A stretch of 64,000 nt of DNA. Origin: Streptomyces sp. TG1A-8. GTDB lineage: Bacteria > Actinomycetota > Actinomycetes > Streptomycetales > Streptomycetaceae. Positions 15,622 to 24,781 of the stretch are shown one piece after another. The stretch covers positions 2,480,001-2,544,000 of the forward strand of contig NZ_JASTLB010000001.1 in the NCBI RefSeq assembly GCF_030499535.1, written 5' to 3'. The position numbers and the translations under genes are program-made. Position 1 is the stretch's first letter. Each line of letters opens with the position of its first letter. The notes beneath the pieces were generated by a model. That model saw only the letters and a program-made list of their open reading frames with translations. It was not told the origin of the DNA and did no database searches.

Positions 15622-17823
15622 TCAGTCGTCCCCGGAGTCCTCACTGACCTCCTGACCTGCGCAGATGGCCAGCACATCGGTTCCGTAGCGCCGCAGTTTG
15701 CGACTGAGGACACCGGGGATGCGGGAGAGCTCCGCCGGGCTGCCGGGCCGGGTCTCGGCGATGGCCATGAGGGTCCGGTCCGTGAAGACGCAGAAGTCGG
15801 GCTGCCCGCTGCGCTCCGCCTGCACCGCCCGCCACTGGCGCAGCCGCTCGTAGAGACCTTCGTCCATGTCGGAGGGGCAGTCCTCGCAGCGCATCAGCTT
15901 CATCTCGCCCGCGTCGGTGAGCGTGCGTCCGCAGACCCGGCAGCGGGCCGGGGTGCGCTGGGCGCGCCGGTGGGCGGCCGGGACGTCACCGCGGACGCCG
16001 CGTTCGACGCCCCCGGCGGCGGCCCCGGAGCGGCCGACGGTGGCGGCCGAACCGGGGCGCAGTCCGTCGAGGAAGTGGCTGGGTCTGCGGCTGGGCCGTC
16101 CGCCGGGTGAGCGGGACAGGGCCCAGGAGAGGTGGAGCCGTTCCCTGGCGCGGGTCACGCCGACGTAGAGGAGGCGGCGCTCCTCCTCGATCTGCTCGTC
16201 CGTCTTCGCGTAGGTGATCGGCACCATGCCCTCGGCGATGCCGACGAGGAAGACGGCGTCCCACTCCAGGCCCTTGGCCGCGTGCAGGGAGGCGAGGGTG
16301 ACGCCCTGGACGGTCGGCGCGTGCTGGGCGTTCGCCCGTTCGTCCAGCTCCGTCATGAAGTCGCCGAGGGTGGCCTTGGGGTGGGCGGCGGCGAAATCGT
16401 GGGCGAGGTGGACGAACGCGGCCAGCGACTCCCAGCGCTCCCTGACGGCTCCGGAACCGGCCGGCGGTTCGCTGGTCCAGCCCTCGCCCGACAGCACGGC
16501 GCGCACCTGGGAGGGCAGGCCGACGGCGTCGTCCAGCAGGGCGTCGTTGCCGCCGAAGCGGGCCGCGGCGCGCACGGCGGCCATGGCCCTGCGCACCTCG
16601 GGCCGGTCGAAGAAGCGCTCGGCGCCGCGCAGCTGGTACGGGACCCCGGCGTCGGCGAGGGCCTGCTCGTAGGTCTCGGACTGGGAGTTCGTGCGGAACA
16701 GGACGGCGATCTCGGCGGCCGGGACGCCGGCGTCGATCAGCTCGCGGATGCGGCGGGCGGCTCCCTCGGCCTCGGCGGGCTCGTCCGCGTACTCGGTGTA
16801 GACGGGCTCGGGGCCGGACGGGCGCTGGGAGACCAGTTCCAGCCGGTGGTTGGCGGCGCGGCCACTGGCCTGGGCGAGGAGGCCGTTGGCGAGGCGGACC
16901 ACCTGGGGGGTGGAGCGGTAGTCGCGCACCAGTTTGACGACGGTCGCGTCGGGATGGCGGGCGCGGAAGTCGAGCAGGTGGTCGGGCGTTGCTCCCGTGA
17001 ACGAGTAGATCGTCTGGCTGGCGTCCCCGACGACGCACAGGCTGTCGCGGCCGCCGAGCCACAGCTCCAGCAGCCGCTGCTGCAGGGGGCTGACGTCCTG
17101 GTACTCGTCGACGACGAAGTGCTGGTACTGGGCGCGGACCTGGTCGGCGATGTCGTGCCGGTCCTGGAGGACGGCGACGGTCAGCAGCAGGACGTCCTCG
17201 AAGTCGATGACCGCGCGGTCCCGCTTGAGGTCTTCGTAGGCGGCGTAGAGGTGGGCGATCTCGGCCGGGTCGCGCGGGGCCTGGCGGCCGGCCTTCGCGA
17301 CCGCGTAGGGGTAGTCCGCGGGGACGGTCTGGGTGACCTTGGACCACTCGATCTCGGCGGCGGCGTCGCGCAGTTCCCCCCGGTCGAGGCGGAGGTTGCA
17401 GGCGGCGGCCGCGTCGGCGACGAGCGGGATCTTGCGGTCGACGAGCCGGGGCAGGCCGCCGCCGACCGCCCTCGGCCAGAAGTACTGCAGCTGGCGCAGC
17501 GCGGCGGAGTGGAAGGTGCGGGCCTGCACGCCGTGGGCACCGAGCTGGCGCAGCCGGCCGCGCATCTCCCCCGCGGCCCGGTTGGTGAAGGTGACGGCGA
17601 GCACGCTGGAGGGCTGCAGGACGCCCGCACGCACCCCGTAGGCGATGCGGTGGGTGATGGCCCGGGTCTTGCCCGTGCCGGCTCCGGCCAGGACGCACAC
17701 CGGTCCGCGCAGGGTGGTGGCCACCTCGCGCTGCTCGGGATCGAGCCCTTCGAGCACCGCGTCGGCCGAGTCCGGTGCCTGCGGGACGAGGGAGACGAGG
17801 GAGGGGTGTGTTGCTGCTGTCAC
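15622..17823 (-). CDS. uvrD2: ATP-dependent DNA helicase UvrD2 with HRDC domain
   Basis: 733 residues from the GTG at 17823 (VTAATHPSLVS); the open frame extends further but is Gly/Pro/Arg filler. Superfamily 1A motifs are present: Walker A VLAGAGTGKTRAITHR (about 43-58), VTFTNRAAGEMRGRL (motif Ia), DEYQDVSPLQQRLLEL (Walker B), GDASQTIYSFTGA, LVRDYRSTPQVV and LLYVGVTRARERLHLSW (motif VI). Near residue 640 is a four-Cys zinc element (CRVCGRTL, CEDC). It is followed by an HRDC domain, the UvrD2 hallmark. The 3'-5' helicase is used in repair and is essential in some mycobacteria. It faces the divergent mycoredoxin gene. Confidence 0.95.
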   Translation of the reverse strand: MTAATHPSLVSLVPQAPDSADAVLEGLDPEQREVATTLRGPVCVLAGAGTGKTRAITHRIAYGVRAGVLQPSSVLAVTFTNRAAGEMRGRLRQLGAHGVQARTFHSAALRQLQYFWPRAVGGGLPRLVDRKIPLVADAAAACNLRLDRGELRDAAAEIEWSKVTQTVPADYPYAVAKAGRQAPRDPAEIAHLYAAYEDLKRDRAVIDFEDVLLLTVAVLQDRHDIADQVRAQYQHFVVDEYQDVSPLQQRLLELWLGGRDSLCVVGDASQTIYSFTGATPDHLLDFRARHPDATVVKLVRDYRSTPQVVRLANGLLAQASGRAANHRLELVSQRPSGPEPVYTEYADEPAEAEGAARRIRELIDAGVPAAEIAVLFRTNSQSETYEQALADAGVPYQLRGAERFFDRPEVRRAMAAVRAAARFGGNDALLDDAVGLPSQVRAVLSGEGWTSEPPAGSGAVRERWESLAAFVHLAHDFAAAHPKATLGDFMTELDERANAQHAPTVQGVTLASLHAAKGLEWDAVFLVGIAEGMVPITYAKTDEQIEEERRLLYVGVTRARERLHLSWALSRSPGGRPSRRPSHFLDGLRPGSAATVGRSGAAAGGVERGVRGDVPAAHRRAQRTPARCRVCGRTLTDAGEMKLMRCEDCPSDMDEGLYERLRQWRAVQAERSGQPDFCVFTDRTLMAIAETRPGSPAELSRIPGVLSRKLRRYGTDVLAICAGQEVSEDSGDD

Positions 17824-18103
17824 ACGGCCATGCTGCCAGGTCGCCGAGGACCGCTGCCCCGGTTGTCCACAGGCGGGCCCGCGCAGTCGTACTGATGCGT
17901 CAATCGTCACAACCGTGACCGGGCGTCCCGGACGCCCTGACGCTCCCGACGCCACGGGCCGCCCCGGGCCGCCCCGGGCCGCCCCGGGCGGGAATGCCAC
18001 GCCCCGGGGGAACACCGGTCACTCCCGGTGGGAATGGCGGACGGGTCCTTCGCGTTCCCCTACCCGCACGACCTTTCCGAGCTGCCTGAGGAGCGCGAGA
18101 GAC

Positions 18104-18346
18104 ATGCAGGGCACTGTGACGATGTACAGCACGACTTGGTGCGGCTACTGCCGCCGGCTCAAGAGCCAGCTGGACCGCGAGGGCATCGCCTACACCGAGA
18201 TCAACATCGAGCAGGACCCCGAGTCCGCCGCCTTCGTGGAGAAGGCCAACGGCGGGAACCAGACCGTGCCGACTGTGCTCTTCGAGGACGGGTCCACGCT
18301 GACGAACCCGTCGCTGGCCCAGGTGAAGCAGAAGCTCGCCGCCTAG
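18104..18346 (+). CDS. Mycoredoxin (glutaredoxin-like, CGYC active site)
   Basis: 80 residues, the usual size. The thioredoxin fold starts TVTMYSTTWCGYCRRLKSQL with the CxxC site at residues 13-16; TVPTVLFEDGSTLTNPS supplies the cis-Pro loop. Mycoredoxins reduce protein-mycothiol mixed disulfides in actinobacteria, which use mycothiol in place of glutathione. The ATG at 18104 has GAGGAG ten bases upstream. It is convergent with nudC and ends at a long hairpin. Confidence 0.93.
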   Translation: MQGTVTMYSTTWCGYCRRLKSQLDREGIAYTEINIEQDPESAAFVEKANGGNQTVPTVLFEDGSTLTNPSLAQVKQKLAA

Positions 18347-18364
18347 CCGCCGAGCGTTCGCGCC

Positions 18365-18407
18365 GAGGGCGGCTCCCGGGACGTCTCACGTCCGGGGAGC
18401 CGCCCTC
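18365..18407. terminator. Long bidirectional hairpin after mycoredoxin and nudC
   Basis: The outer stem is 13 bp (GAGGGCGGCTCCC / GGGAGCCGCCCTC) and the inner stem 6 bp (GGACGT / ACGTCC), separated by one mismatch. It sits between the two convergent genes. Confidence 0.75.
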
Positions 18408-18441
18408 TCGCGTCCGCGGGCACGGGCGGTGCGGTGCCGCC

Positions 18442-19386
18442 TCAGACGAAGCTCCTCGTCGGCAGCGGCTTGCCGTACCACGTCTCGATCAGGCGGGCGG
18501 CGATGGAGATGCCGTAGGGCGGCAGGACCTCGCCGGACTCGAAGGCCGTGTGCAGCTCCTCACGGGAGAACCAGCGGGCCTCGTGGATCTCGTCGCCGTC
18601 CACGTCGATGTCGGTCGAGGTGGCGCGGGCCGTGAAGCCCAGCATGAGGCTGGACGGGAACGGCCAGGGCTGGCTGGCCACGTACTCGACCGGGCCGACG
18701 GTGATGCCGGCCTCCTCGAAGACCTCGCGGCGCACCGCGTGCTCGACGGACTCGCCGGGCTCGACGAAGCCGGCGAGCGTCGAGAAGCGGCCCTCGGGCC
18801 AGTGCACCTGGCGGCCGAGCAGGAGCCGGTCGTCCGCGTCGGTGACGGCCATGATCACGGCCGGGTCGGTGCGCGGGTAGTGCTCGGCACCGCAGGCCGG
18901 GCAGCGGCGGATGTGGCCGGCGGCGGCGATGACCGTGCGCTCGCCGCAGCGGGAGCAGAAGCGGTGGGTGCGCTGCCAGTTCTCCAGCCCGACGGCGTGC
19001 ACCATGAGGCCGGCGTCGCGCGGTGACAGCAGCAGGCCCGCCTCCCGCAGGCCCGCCGGGCGCGCTGACTGGTCGATGCGGCCGGGCAGCGAGTCCTTCT
19101 GGAGCGCGAAGTAGCTCACGCCGTCCCCGTCGATGCCGAGGAAGTAGCGGTGCGCCTCGGTGAGCGGCGCCTCGAAGGAGGGGGTCATGACGAGTTCGGT
19201 CCGGCCGTCCGGCGTCTCGTCGATGAGCACCTGGCCGCCGGAGACCACGAAGCAGCGGGTCGTGGGGTGGCTCCACGCCGCCGCGAGCCAGGCCTCGTCG
19301 AGCCGGTGGTGGGCGGCGCGGTCGATGCCGCTCGGGGCGGTCAGCGAGATGGGTCGGTCGGCGGTGTGGTCGGTCCAGGTGGTCAC
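18442..19386 (-). CDS. nudC: NAD(H) pyrophosphatase NudC
   Basis: 314 residues. A zinc ribbon CSRCGERT...CPACG lies near residues 175-200. It is followed by YPRTDPAVIMAVTDADDRLL, the Nudix box GFVEPGESVEHAVRREVFEE with AGI, and the NADH-pyrophosphatase signature SQPWPFPSSLMLGF. This order is specific for NudC, which cleaves NADH and removes NAD caps from RNA. The GTG at 19386 is preceded by GGAAG five bases away. Upstream lies the M20 peptidase in the same direction, 152 bases away. Confidence 0.95.
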   Translation of the reverse strand: MTTWTDHTADRPISLTAPSGIDRAAHHRLDEAWLAAAWSHPTTRCFVVSGGQVLIDETPDGRTELVMTPSFEAPLTEAHRYFLGIDGDGVSYFALQKDSLPGRIDQSARPAGLREAGLLLSPRDAGLMVHAVGLENWQRTHRFCSRCGERTVIAAAGHIRRCPACGAEHYPRTDPAVIMAVTDADDRLLLGRQVHWPEGRFSTLAGFVEPGESVEHAVRREVFEEAGITVGPVEYVASQPWPFPSSLMLGFTARATSTDIDVDGDEIHEARWFSREELHTAFESGEVLPPYGISIAARLIETWYGKPLPTRSFV

Positions 19387-19538
19387 GGGTGCTTCCAACT
19401 CCCCCGGTGGAACGGTTCGTTTCGGCGGGCGGTTCGGCGGGACGTGGGGCGGGAGGGCGGGCCGGATGCGGGCGGGGCGGGCGGGGCGGTCCTTCCAGTG
19501 TGCCCCGCGCGCGGCGCCGTTCACCACGGCGCCACCGG

Positions 19539-20942
19539 TCAGGGGGCGCGGCGCCAGTGCTCGGCGAGGTCGCCCCACAGGTACGCGCTGGCCTCGGCTC
19601 CCTTGAGGAGGAGGTCCAGTTCGACCTTCTCGTTCGGGGCGTGCCAGCCGTCGGAGGGGACGGAGATGCCCAGGAAGAGGACGGGTGCGCCGAGGACTTC
19701 CTGGAGGTCGGCGGCGGGTCCGGAGCCGCCCTCGCGGGTGAAGCGGACGGGGCTCGCGAAGGCGCGGCCCATGGCGCGGACCACGGACTGCAGCGCGGGG
19801 TGGTCCAGCGGGGTCAGGCACGGGCGCGTGGCCGGGCCGAAGGTGATCTCGGCCCGGATGCCGGCGGGCACCTGCTCGGCGGCCCAGGCGCGGACGGCCT
19901 TCTCGATGTGGCCGGGGTCCTGGCCGGCGACCAGCCGGAAGGACAGCTTCACCATGGCCGAGGACGGGACGATCGTCTTGCTGCCGGGACCCTGGTAGCC
20001 GCCGCCGATGCCGTTGACCTCGGCGGTCGGGCGGGCCCAGACGCGCTCCAGGGTGGTGTGGCCGGCCTCGCCGTGGGCCGCGTGCGACTTGGCGGTGCGC
20101 AGCCACTGCTCCTCGTCGAAGGGCAGTTCGGCGAACAGCTCGCGCTCCCGGTCGGTCAGGTCCACGACGCCGTCGTAGAAGCCGGGGACCGCCACGCGCG
20201 CGTGCTCGTCGTGCAGGGCGGCGACCAGGCGGGCGGCGGCGGTGGCCGGGTTGGGGACGGCACCGCCGAAGGAGCCCGAGTGGATGTCCTGGTCGGGGCC
20301 GTACAGCCGGATCTCGCACTCGGCGAGGCCGCGCATGCCGGTGCACACGGTCGGGGTGTCCGCGGACCACATGCCGGTGTCGGAGACGATCACGGCGTCG
20401 GCGGCCAGCCGCCCGGCGCGCTCCTCGACGAGGGCCCGCAGGTGCGGGGAGCCGGACTCCTCCTCGCCCTCGACGAGCAGCTTGAGGTTCACGGCGGGGG
20501 CGGTGCGGCCGGTGGCGGCGAGGTGGGCGCGGACGCCGAGCGTGTGGAGGAAGACCTGTCCCTTGTCGTCGGCGGCACCGCGCGCGTGGAGGCGGTTGCC
20601 GCGGATCACCGGTTCGAAGGGGTCGCTGTCCCAGCCGTCCTCGCGGGCGGCGGGCTGGACGTCGTGGTGGCCGTAGACCAGGACGGTGGGCGCCTCGGCG
20701 TCGTCCGAGGGCCACTCGGCGAAGACGGCCGGGGCGCCCGGGGTCCGCCAGACCTCGGCGGTCGGGAAGCCGGTCTCCCGGAGCTTGGCGGCGAGCCAGT
20801 CGGCGCTGCGGCGTACGTCGGGCGCGTGGTCGGGCCGGGCCGACACGGAGGGGATGCGCAGCCACGCGGCGAGGTCGTCGAGGAAGGCGGCGCGCTGCTG
20901 CTCGATGTACGGGCGGACGGCGCTGTCCGGGGTCTGGCTCAT
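19539..20942 (-). CDS. M20-family metallo-dipeptidase
   Basis: 467 residues of the M20 dipeptidase (carnosinase/ArgE-like) type. Metal ligands and catalytic residues appear in order: VLVYGHHDVQPA (His, Asp), ARGAADDKGQ (bridging Asp), LLVEGEEESGSP (catalytic and ligand Glu), VSDTGMWS (Asp) and the C-terminal SVPSDGWHAPNE (His). A dimerisation domain lies between GMRGLAECEIRL and PGHIEKAVRAW. It probably hydrolyses dipeptides in the cytoplasm; no signal peptide. The ATG at 20942 is used; a GTG two codons upstream is possible. AdnB begins 53 bases upstream on the same strand. Confidence 0.92.
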   Translation of the reverse strand: MSQTPDSAVRPYIEQQRAAFLDDLAAWLRIPSVSARPDHAPDVRRSADWLAAKLRETGFPTAEVWRTPGAPAVFAEWPSDDAEAPTVLVYGHHDVQPAAREDGWDSDPFEPVIRGNRLHARGAADDKGQVFLHTLGVRAHLAATGRTAPAVNLKLLVEGEEESGSPHLRALVEERAGRLAADAVIVSDTGMWSADTPTVCTGMRGLAECEIRLYGPDQDIHSGSFGGAVPNPATAAARLVAALHDEHARVAVPGFYDGVVDLTDRERELFAELPFDEEQWLRTAKSHAAHGEAGHTTLERVWARPTAEVNGIGGGYQGPGSKTIVPSSAMVKLSFRLVAGQDPGHIEKAVRAWAAEQVPAGIRAEITFGPATRPCLTPLDHPALQSVVRAMGRAFASPVRFTREGGSGPAADLQEVLGAPVLFLGISVPSDGWHAPNEKVELDLLLKGAEASAYLWGDLAEHWRRAP

Positions 20943-20995
20943 GCTCACGAGCCTATCGGCCCGCACCGGCGTCCTCGGCGGGCGGTTCGTCACAC

Positions 20996-23900
20996 TCAGG
21001 TCGTCTCCCGTGCCGCGGCGGCCTCCTCGCCCGTGAGCAGCCGTTCGAGCGCGGCCCGGTCGGGCAGTCCTTCGGGGCGCACCACGTCGCCGGTGCGCAC
21101 GTACAGGAAGGCGGCCGTGACCGACTCGGGCGGTACGCCCTGCTTCTCGGCCCAGGCCAGCCGGTACACGGCGAGCTGGAGCGGGTCGGCGGTGCGGGTG
21201 CGGCCGGTCTTCCAGTCGACGATCTCGTAGGTGGCCCCGTCGCCGTCGCCGTTCTTGTAGACGGCGTCGATCCGGCCGCGCACGACGCGGCCGGCGAGGG
21301 CGAACTGGAACGGCGCCTCGACGCGGTAGGGGGTGCGGCGGGCGTACTCCGTGCGTTCGAAGGCGGCCTTGAGTGCTTCGAGGTCCCGCTCGTCGGCGAT
21401 CTCGGCCTCGCTCCCGGGCAGCTCGTCGGGTTCCAGCAGGGGCAGGGGCAGTTCCTCGAAGCGGGTTTCGAGCCAGGCGTGGAAGCGCGTGCCCCGGCGT
21501 GCGCCCGGTTGCGGGGGACTCGGCATGGGGCGTGCGAGTTCCTGTGCGAGCCCGTCCGGGTCCTCGGCCAGGCGCAGCAGCTGGGACGCCGTCAGCGCGA
21601 CCGGCAGGGGGACGTCCGTGACGCTCTGCCGGGAGCGCAGCAGCTCGCCGGTGAGGGCGTCGAGGTCGCGGTCCCAGGAGGCGATCGTGCGGGTCTCTTC
21701 GGGGGTGAGGGACGCGGCGGCGGGGCGGGGGTGCCCGCCGGGGGCGGGTGACGCCTGGTGGGGCACGGTCAGCCGCCCGGCCTGCCGGGAGCCCCGGTCG
21801 GCGCGGCCCACCGGGCGGGGGACGGCCCCGCCGTAGGGCGGTTCCGTCCGGTACGGGTGCGGCTCCCCGTGGTGCGCGCCGTCCTCACCGTACGGGCCGT
21901 CGCCGCCGGGGTCCCCGTCGTATGGGTCGGCAGCCTCCTCGAGCGCCTCGCCGTACGGGCCCCCGCCGTGGGGGTCGCCGTCGTAGGGGTCCTCGTCGCG
22001 GGGGTCCCCGTGGTACGGGTCGCCGCCGTACGGGTCCTCGTCCGGGGGGAGCGCCTCGCCGTACGGGTCCTCGTCGGGGGCGTCCTCGTCGGCCGGCGGT
22101 GCGGGCCAGTCGGGGTCGTCGTGCGTGCCGGGGCCGTGGACGGCCGGGGGGCGGCCGTCCTGCCGGGCGGCCAGGGCGTCCAGGTGGGCGAGGACGGTCC
22201 CGGCGGCCGCGCGGCGGCGGGCCAGGGCGGTGGCGTCCAGGGGCAGGGGCCACACCTGGTCGGCGGTGGCCGCGTGCAGCGCCGGGTTCTCCTCGCCCTC
22301 GGCGGGCTCGTCGGCCCACGCCTCGATCTCGCCGTGGCCGGCGGCGCAGTGGTCGTGGAGGGCCCGGAGGAAGTCGGAGGGGCCGCGCGGCTTCTTCTGG
22401 CTGGGCCCCCACCAGTGGCCGGAGCCGAGCAGGAGGGAGCGGGGGCGGGTGAAGGTGACGTAACCGAGGCGGAGTTCCTCGGTGTGCTGGTGGTCCTTCA
22501 TGGCCTCGTGGAAGGCCTTCGTGCCGCGGGCGTCCCAGGAGCCGACGTCGGGCAGGGTGTCGGCGTCGCCGCGCAGGGCGTGCGGGACCACCTTGGCCTG
22601 CGCGGTCCACTTCTCGCGGCCCTGGGCGCTGGGGAAGGTGCCCCTGACCAGTCCGGGGACGGCGACGACGTCCCACTCCAGGCCCTTGGACTTGTGCGCG
22701 GTGAGCACCTTGACGGTGTTCTCGCCGCCGGGCAGGGCGTTGTCGAGGCCCTTCTCGTACTGGGCGGCGGTGCGCAGGAAACCGAGGAAGGCCAGCAGGG
22801 TGGCCTCGCCGTCCCCGGCGGCGAAGGAGGCGGCGACGTCCAGGAAGTTGGACAGGGTCTCGCGGCGGCGGGCGGCCAGCGCGTGCGGGGACGCCGACAG
22901 TTCCACTTCGAGGCCGGTGACCGCCAGGACGCGGTGCAGGACGTCCATCAGCGGGTTGGACAAGGAGCGGCGCAGGTCGCGCAGTTCGGCGGCGAGGCGG
23001 GCGAAGCGCACCCGCGCGTCCGGGGAGAACGGCAGCCCGTCGTCCCCCGCGTCCTCGCGCGGGGAGGACTCCAGGAACGTGTCCAGGGCGTCCGCGAGGG
23101 AGATCACCTCGGAGGGGTCGGTGCCCTCGACGGCCTCGGCGAGCCGGCGCTCGGGGTCGTCGGTGCCGTCCCCGCGCGCGTGGGTGACCAGCAGGCGGGC
23201 GCGGCGGCCCAGGAGGGCCAGGTCTCGGGGGCCGATGCGCCAGCGCGGTCCGGTCAGCAGGCGGACGAGGGAGGCGTTGGCGCCGGGGTCCTGCAGGACC
23301 TCGCAGACGGCGACGAGGTCGGCGATCTCGGGCAGGTGCAGCAGACCGGAGAGGCCGACCACCTCGACGGGGACGTCGCGGGCGACGAGGGCGCCCTGGA
23401 TCTGGGCGAAGTCGGTCGCCGTACGGCACAGTACGGCGATCTCGCCGGGGGCCTTGCCGGTGCGGACGAGGTGGGCGACGGAGTCGGCGATCCAGGCGAT
23501 CTCCTCGGCGTGGGTGCGCAGCAGGGCGCAGCGCACCGTGCCGTCGCGTTCGGCGCCGGGGGCCGGGCGGAGGGCCTCCACGCCCGCGTGCATGGCGCGC
23601 AGGGGTGCGGCGAGACCGTTGGCGAGGTCGAGGAGGCGGCCGCCGCTGCGGCGGTTCTCGCTGAGCGCCTGGCGGGTGGCGGGGCGGCCGTCGGGGCGGG
23701 CGAAGTGCTCGGGGAAGTCGTCGAGGTTGGCGACGGAGGCGCCGCGCCAGCCGTAGATGGCCTGGCAGGGGTCGCCCACGGCGGTCACCGGGTGGCCCGT
23801 GCCGCCGCCGAACAGGCCCGCCAGCAGGACGCGCTGGGCCACGGACGTGTCCTGGTACTCGTCCAGGAGGACGACCCGGAACTCCTCGCGCAGCAGGCGG

Positions 23901-24670
23901 CCCACCTCGGGGATCCGCGCGAGGCGCGCGGACAGGGCGATCTGGTCGCCGAAGTCGAGCAGGTCGCGCTCGCGCTTGGCCGCCCGGTAGCGCGTGACCA
24001 GGTCGGCGAGTTCGCGGCGGGCGGCGGCGGTCTCGGGGACCTTGCGCAGGTCGGGGTTGCTGAGCCCGGCGCCTTCCAGGGTGCGCAGCAGGTCCGCGTC
24101 CCAGGCGCGCAACCGTTCGGGTTCCACGAGGTGTTCGGCGAGTTCGGAGTCGAGGGCGAGCAGGTCGCTGACGAGGTCGGCGAAGGAACGGGTGAGCGCC
24201 GGGTAGGGGCCGGGGGCCTCGCGCAGCACGCGCGCGGCGAGCTGGTAGCGGGTGGCGTCGGCGAGCAGCCGGGAGGTGGGTTCGAGGCCGATGCGCAGGC
24301 CGTGGTCGGTCAGGAGGCGGCCGGCGAAGGAGTGGTACGTGGAGATGACGGGCTCGCCGGGCGGGTCGTCCGGGTCGATGGCGTCCGGGTCGGTGACGCC
24401 GGCCCTGACCAGTGCCCTGCGGACGCGTTCGGCGAGTTCGCCCGCGGCCTTGTTGGTGAAGGTCAGGCCGAGGACCTGCTCGGGGGCGACCTGTCCGGTG
24501 CCGACCAGCCAGACCACGCGGGCGGCCATCACGGTGGTCTTGCCGGACCCGGCTCCGGCCACGATCACCTGCGGGGCCGGCGGCGCGACGATGCAGGCCG
24601 TCTGCTCCGGTGTGAACGGGATGCCGAGGAGCTCCTTGAGCTGCTCGGGGTCGCTGATACGGGCGGGCAT
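20996..24670 (-). CDS. adnB: AdnB: helicase-nuclease subunit of the AdnAB recombination complex
   Basis: 1224 residues. The UvrD-like motor (about 1-840) has Walker A VIVAGAGSGKTTVMAARVVW, VVLLDEYQDTSVAQRVLL and LRLGYVTFTRPRSLL. A linker at about 850-965 is very rich in Asp, Pro, Tyr and Gly (DEDPYGG, DPYDGDP repeats). The C-terminus (about 1040-1200) is a PD-(D/E)XK nuclease: GTRFHAWLETRF, RGRIDAVY, EIVDWKTGR and QLAVYRLAW. AdnAB is the actinobacterial end-resecting motor-nuclease that acts on double-strand breaks in place of RecBCD. No ribosome site is seen; TAGCCT lies 7 bases before the ATG, so a leaderless start inside the operon is possible. Confidence 0.95.
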   Translation of the reverse strand: MPARISDPEQLKELLGIPFTPEQTACIVAPPAPQVIVAGAGSGKTTVMAARVVWLVGTGQVAPEQVLGLTFTNKAAGELAERVRRALVRAGVTDPDAIDPDDPPGEPVISTYHSFAGRLLTDHGLRIGLEPTSRLLADATRYQLAARVLREAPGPYPALTRSFADLVSDLLALDSELAEHLVEPERLRAWDADLLRTLEGAGLSNPDLRKVPETAAARRELADLVTRYRAAKRERDLLDFGDQIALSARLARIPEVGRLLREEFRVVLLDEYQDTSVAQRVLLAGLFGGGTGHPVTAVGDPCQAIYGWRGASVANLDDFPEHFARPDGRPATRQALSENRRSGGRLLDLANGLAAPLRAMHAGVEALRPAPGAERDGTVRCALLRTHAEEIAWIADSVAHLVRTGKAPGEIAVLCRTATDFAQIQGALVARDVPVEVVGLSGLLHLPEIADLVAVCEVLQDPGANASLVRLLTGPRWRIGPRDLALLGRRARLLVTHARGDGTDDPERRLAEAVEGTDPSEVISLADALDTFLESSPREDAGDDGLPFSPDARVRFARLAAELRDLRRSLSNPLMDVLHRVLAVTGLEVELSASPHALAARRRETLSNFLDVAASFAAGDGEATLLAFLGFLRTAAQYEKGLDNALPGGENTVKVLTAHKSKGLEWDVVAVPGLVRGTFPSAQGREKWTAQAKVVPHALRGDADTLPDVGSWDARGTKAFHEAMKDHQHTEELRLGYVTFTRPRSLLLGSGHWWGPSQKKPRGPSDFLRALHDHCAAGHGEIEAWADEPAEGEENPALHAATADQVWPLPLDATALARRRAAAGTVLAHLDALAARQDGRPPAVHGPGTHDDPDWPAPPADEDAPDEDPYGEALPPDEDPYGGDPYHGDPRDEDPYDGDPHGGGPYGEALEEAADPYDGDPGGDGPYGEDGAHHGEPHPYRTEPPYGGAVPRPVGRADRGSRQAGRLTVPHQASPAPGGHPRPAAASLTPEETRTIASWDRDLDALTGELLRSRQSVTDVPLPVALTASQLLRLAEDPDGLAQELARPMPSPPQPGARRGTRFHAWLETRFEELPLPLLEPDELPGSEAEIADERDLEALKAAFERTEYARRTPYRVEAPFQFALAGRVVRGRIDAVYKNGDGDGATYEIVDWKTGRTRTADPLQLAVYRLAWAEKQGVPPESVTAAFLYVRTGDVVRPEGLPDRAALERLLTGEEAAAARETT

Positions 24671-24781
24671 TCGTCAGAGGCTAGCGGTGATCACCGACAA
24701 CCGGGGACGGATGGGCCCTCGGTGCAGAAGAGGCGCAGGTCGGCGCGGGTGGTGCCGTGCCCCACCCGCGCCGCCCGCCGG

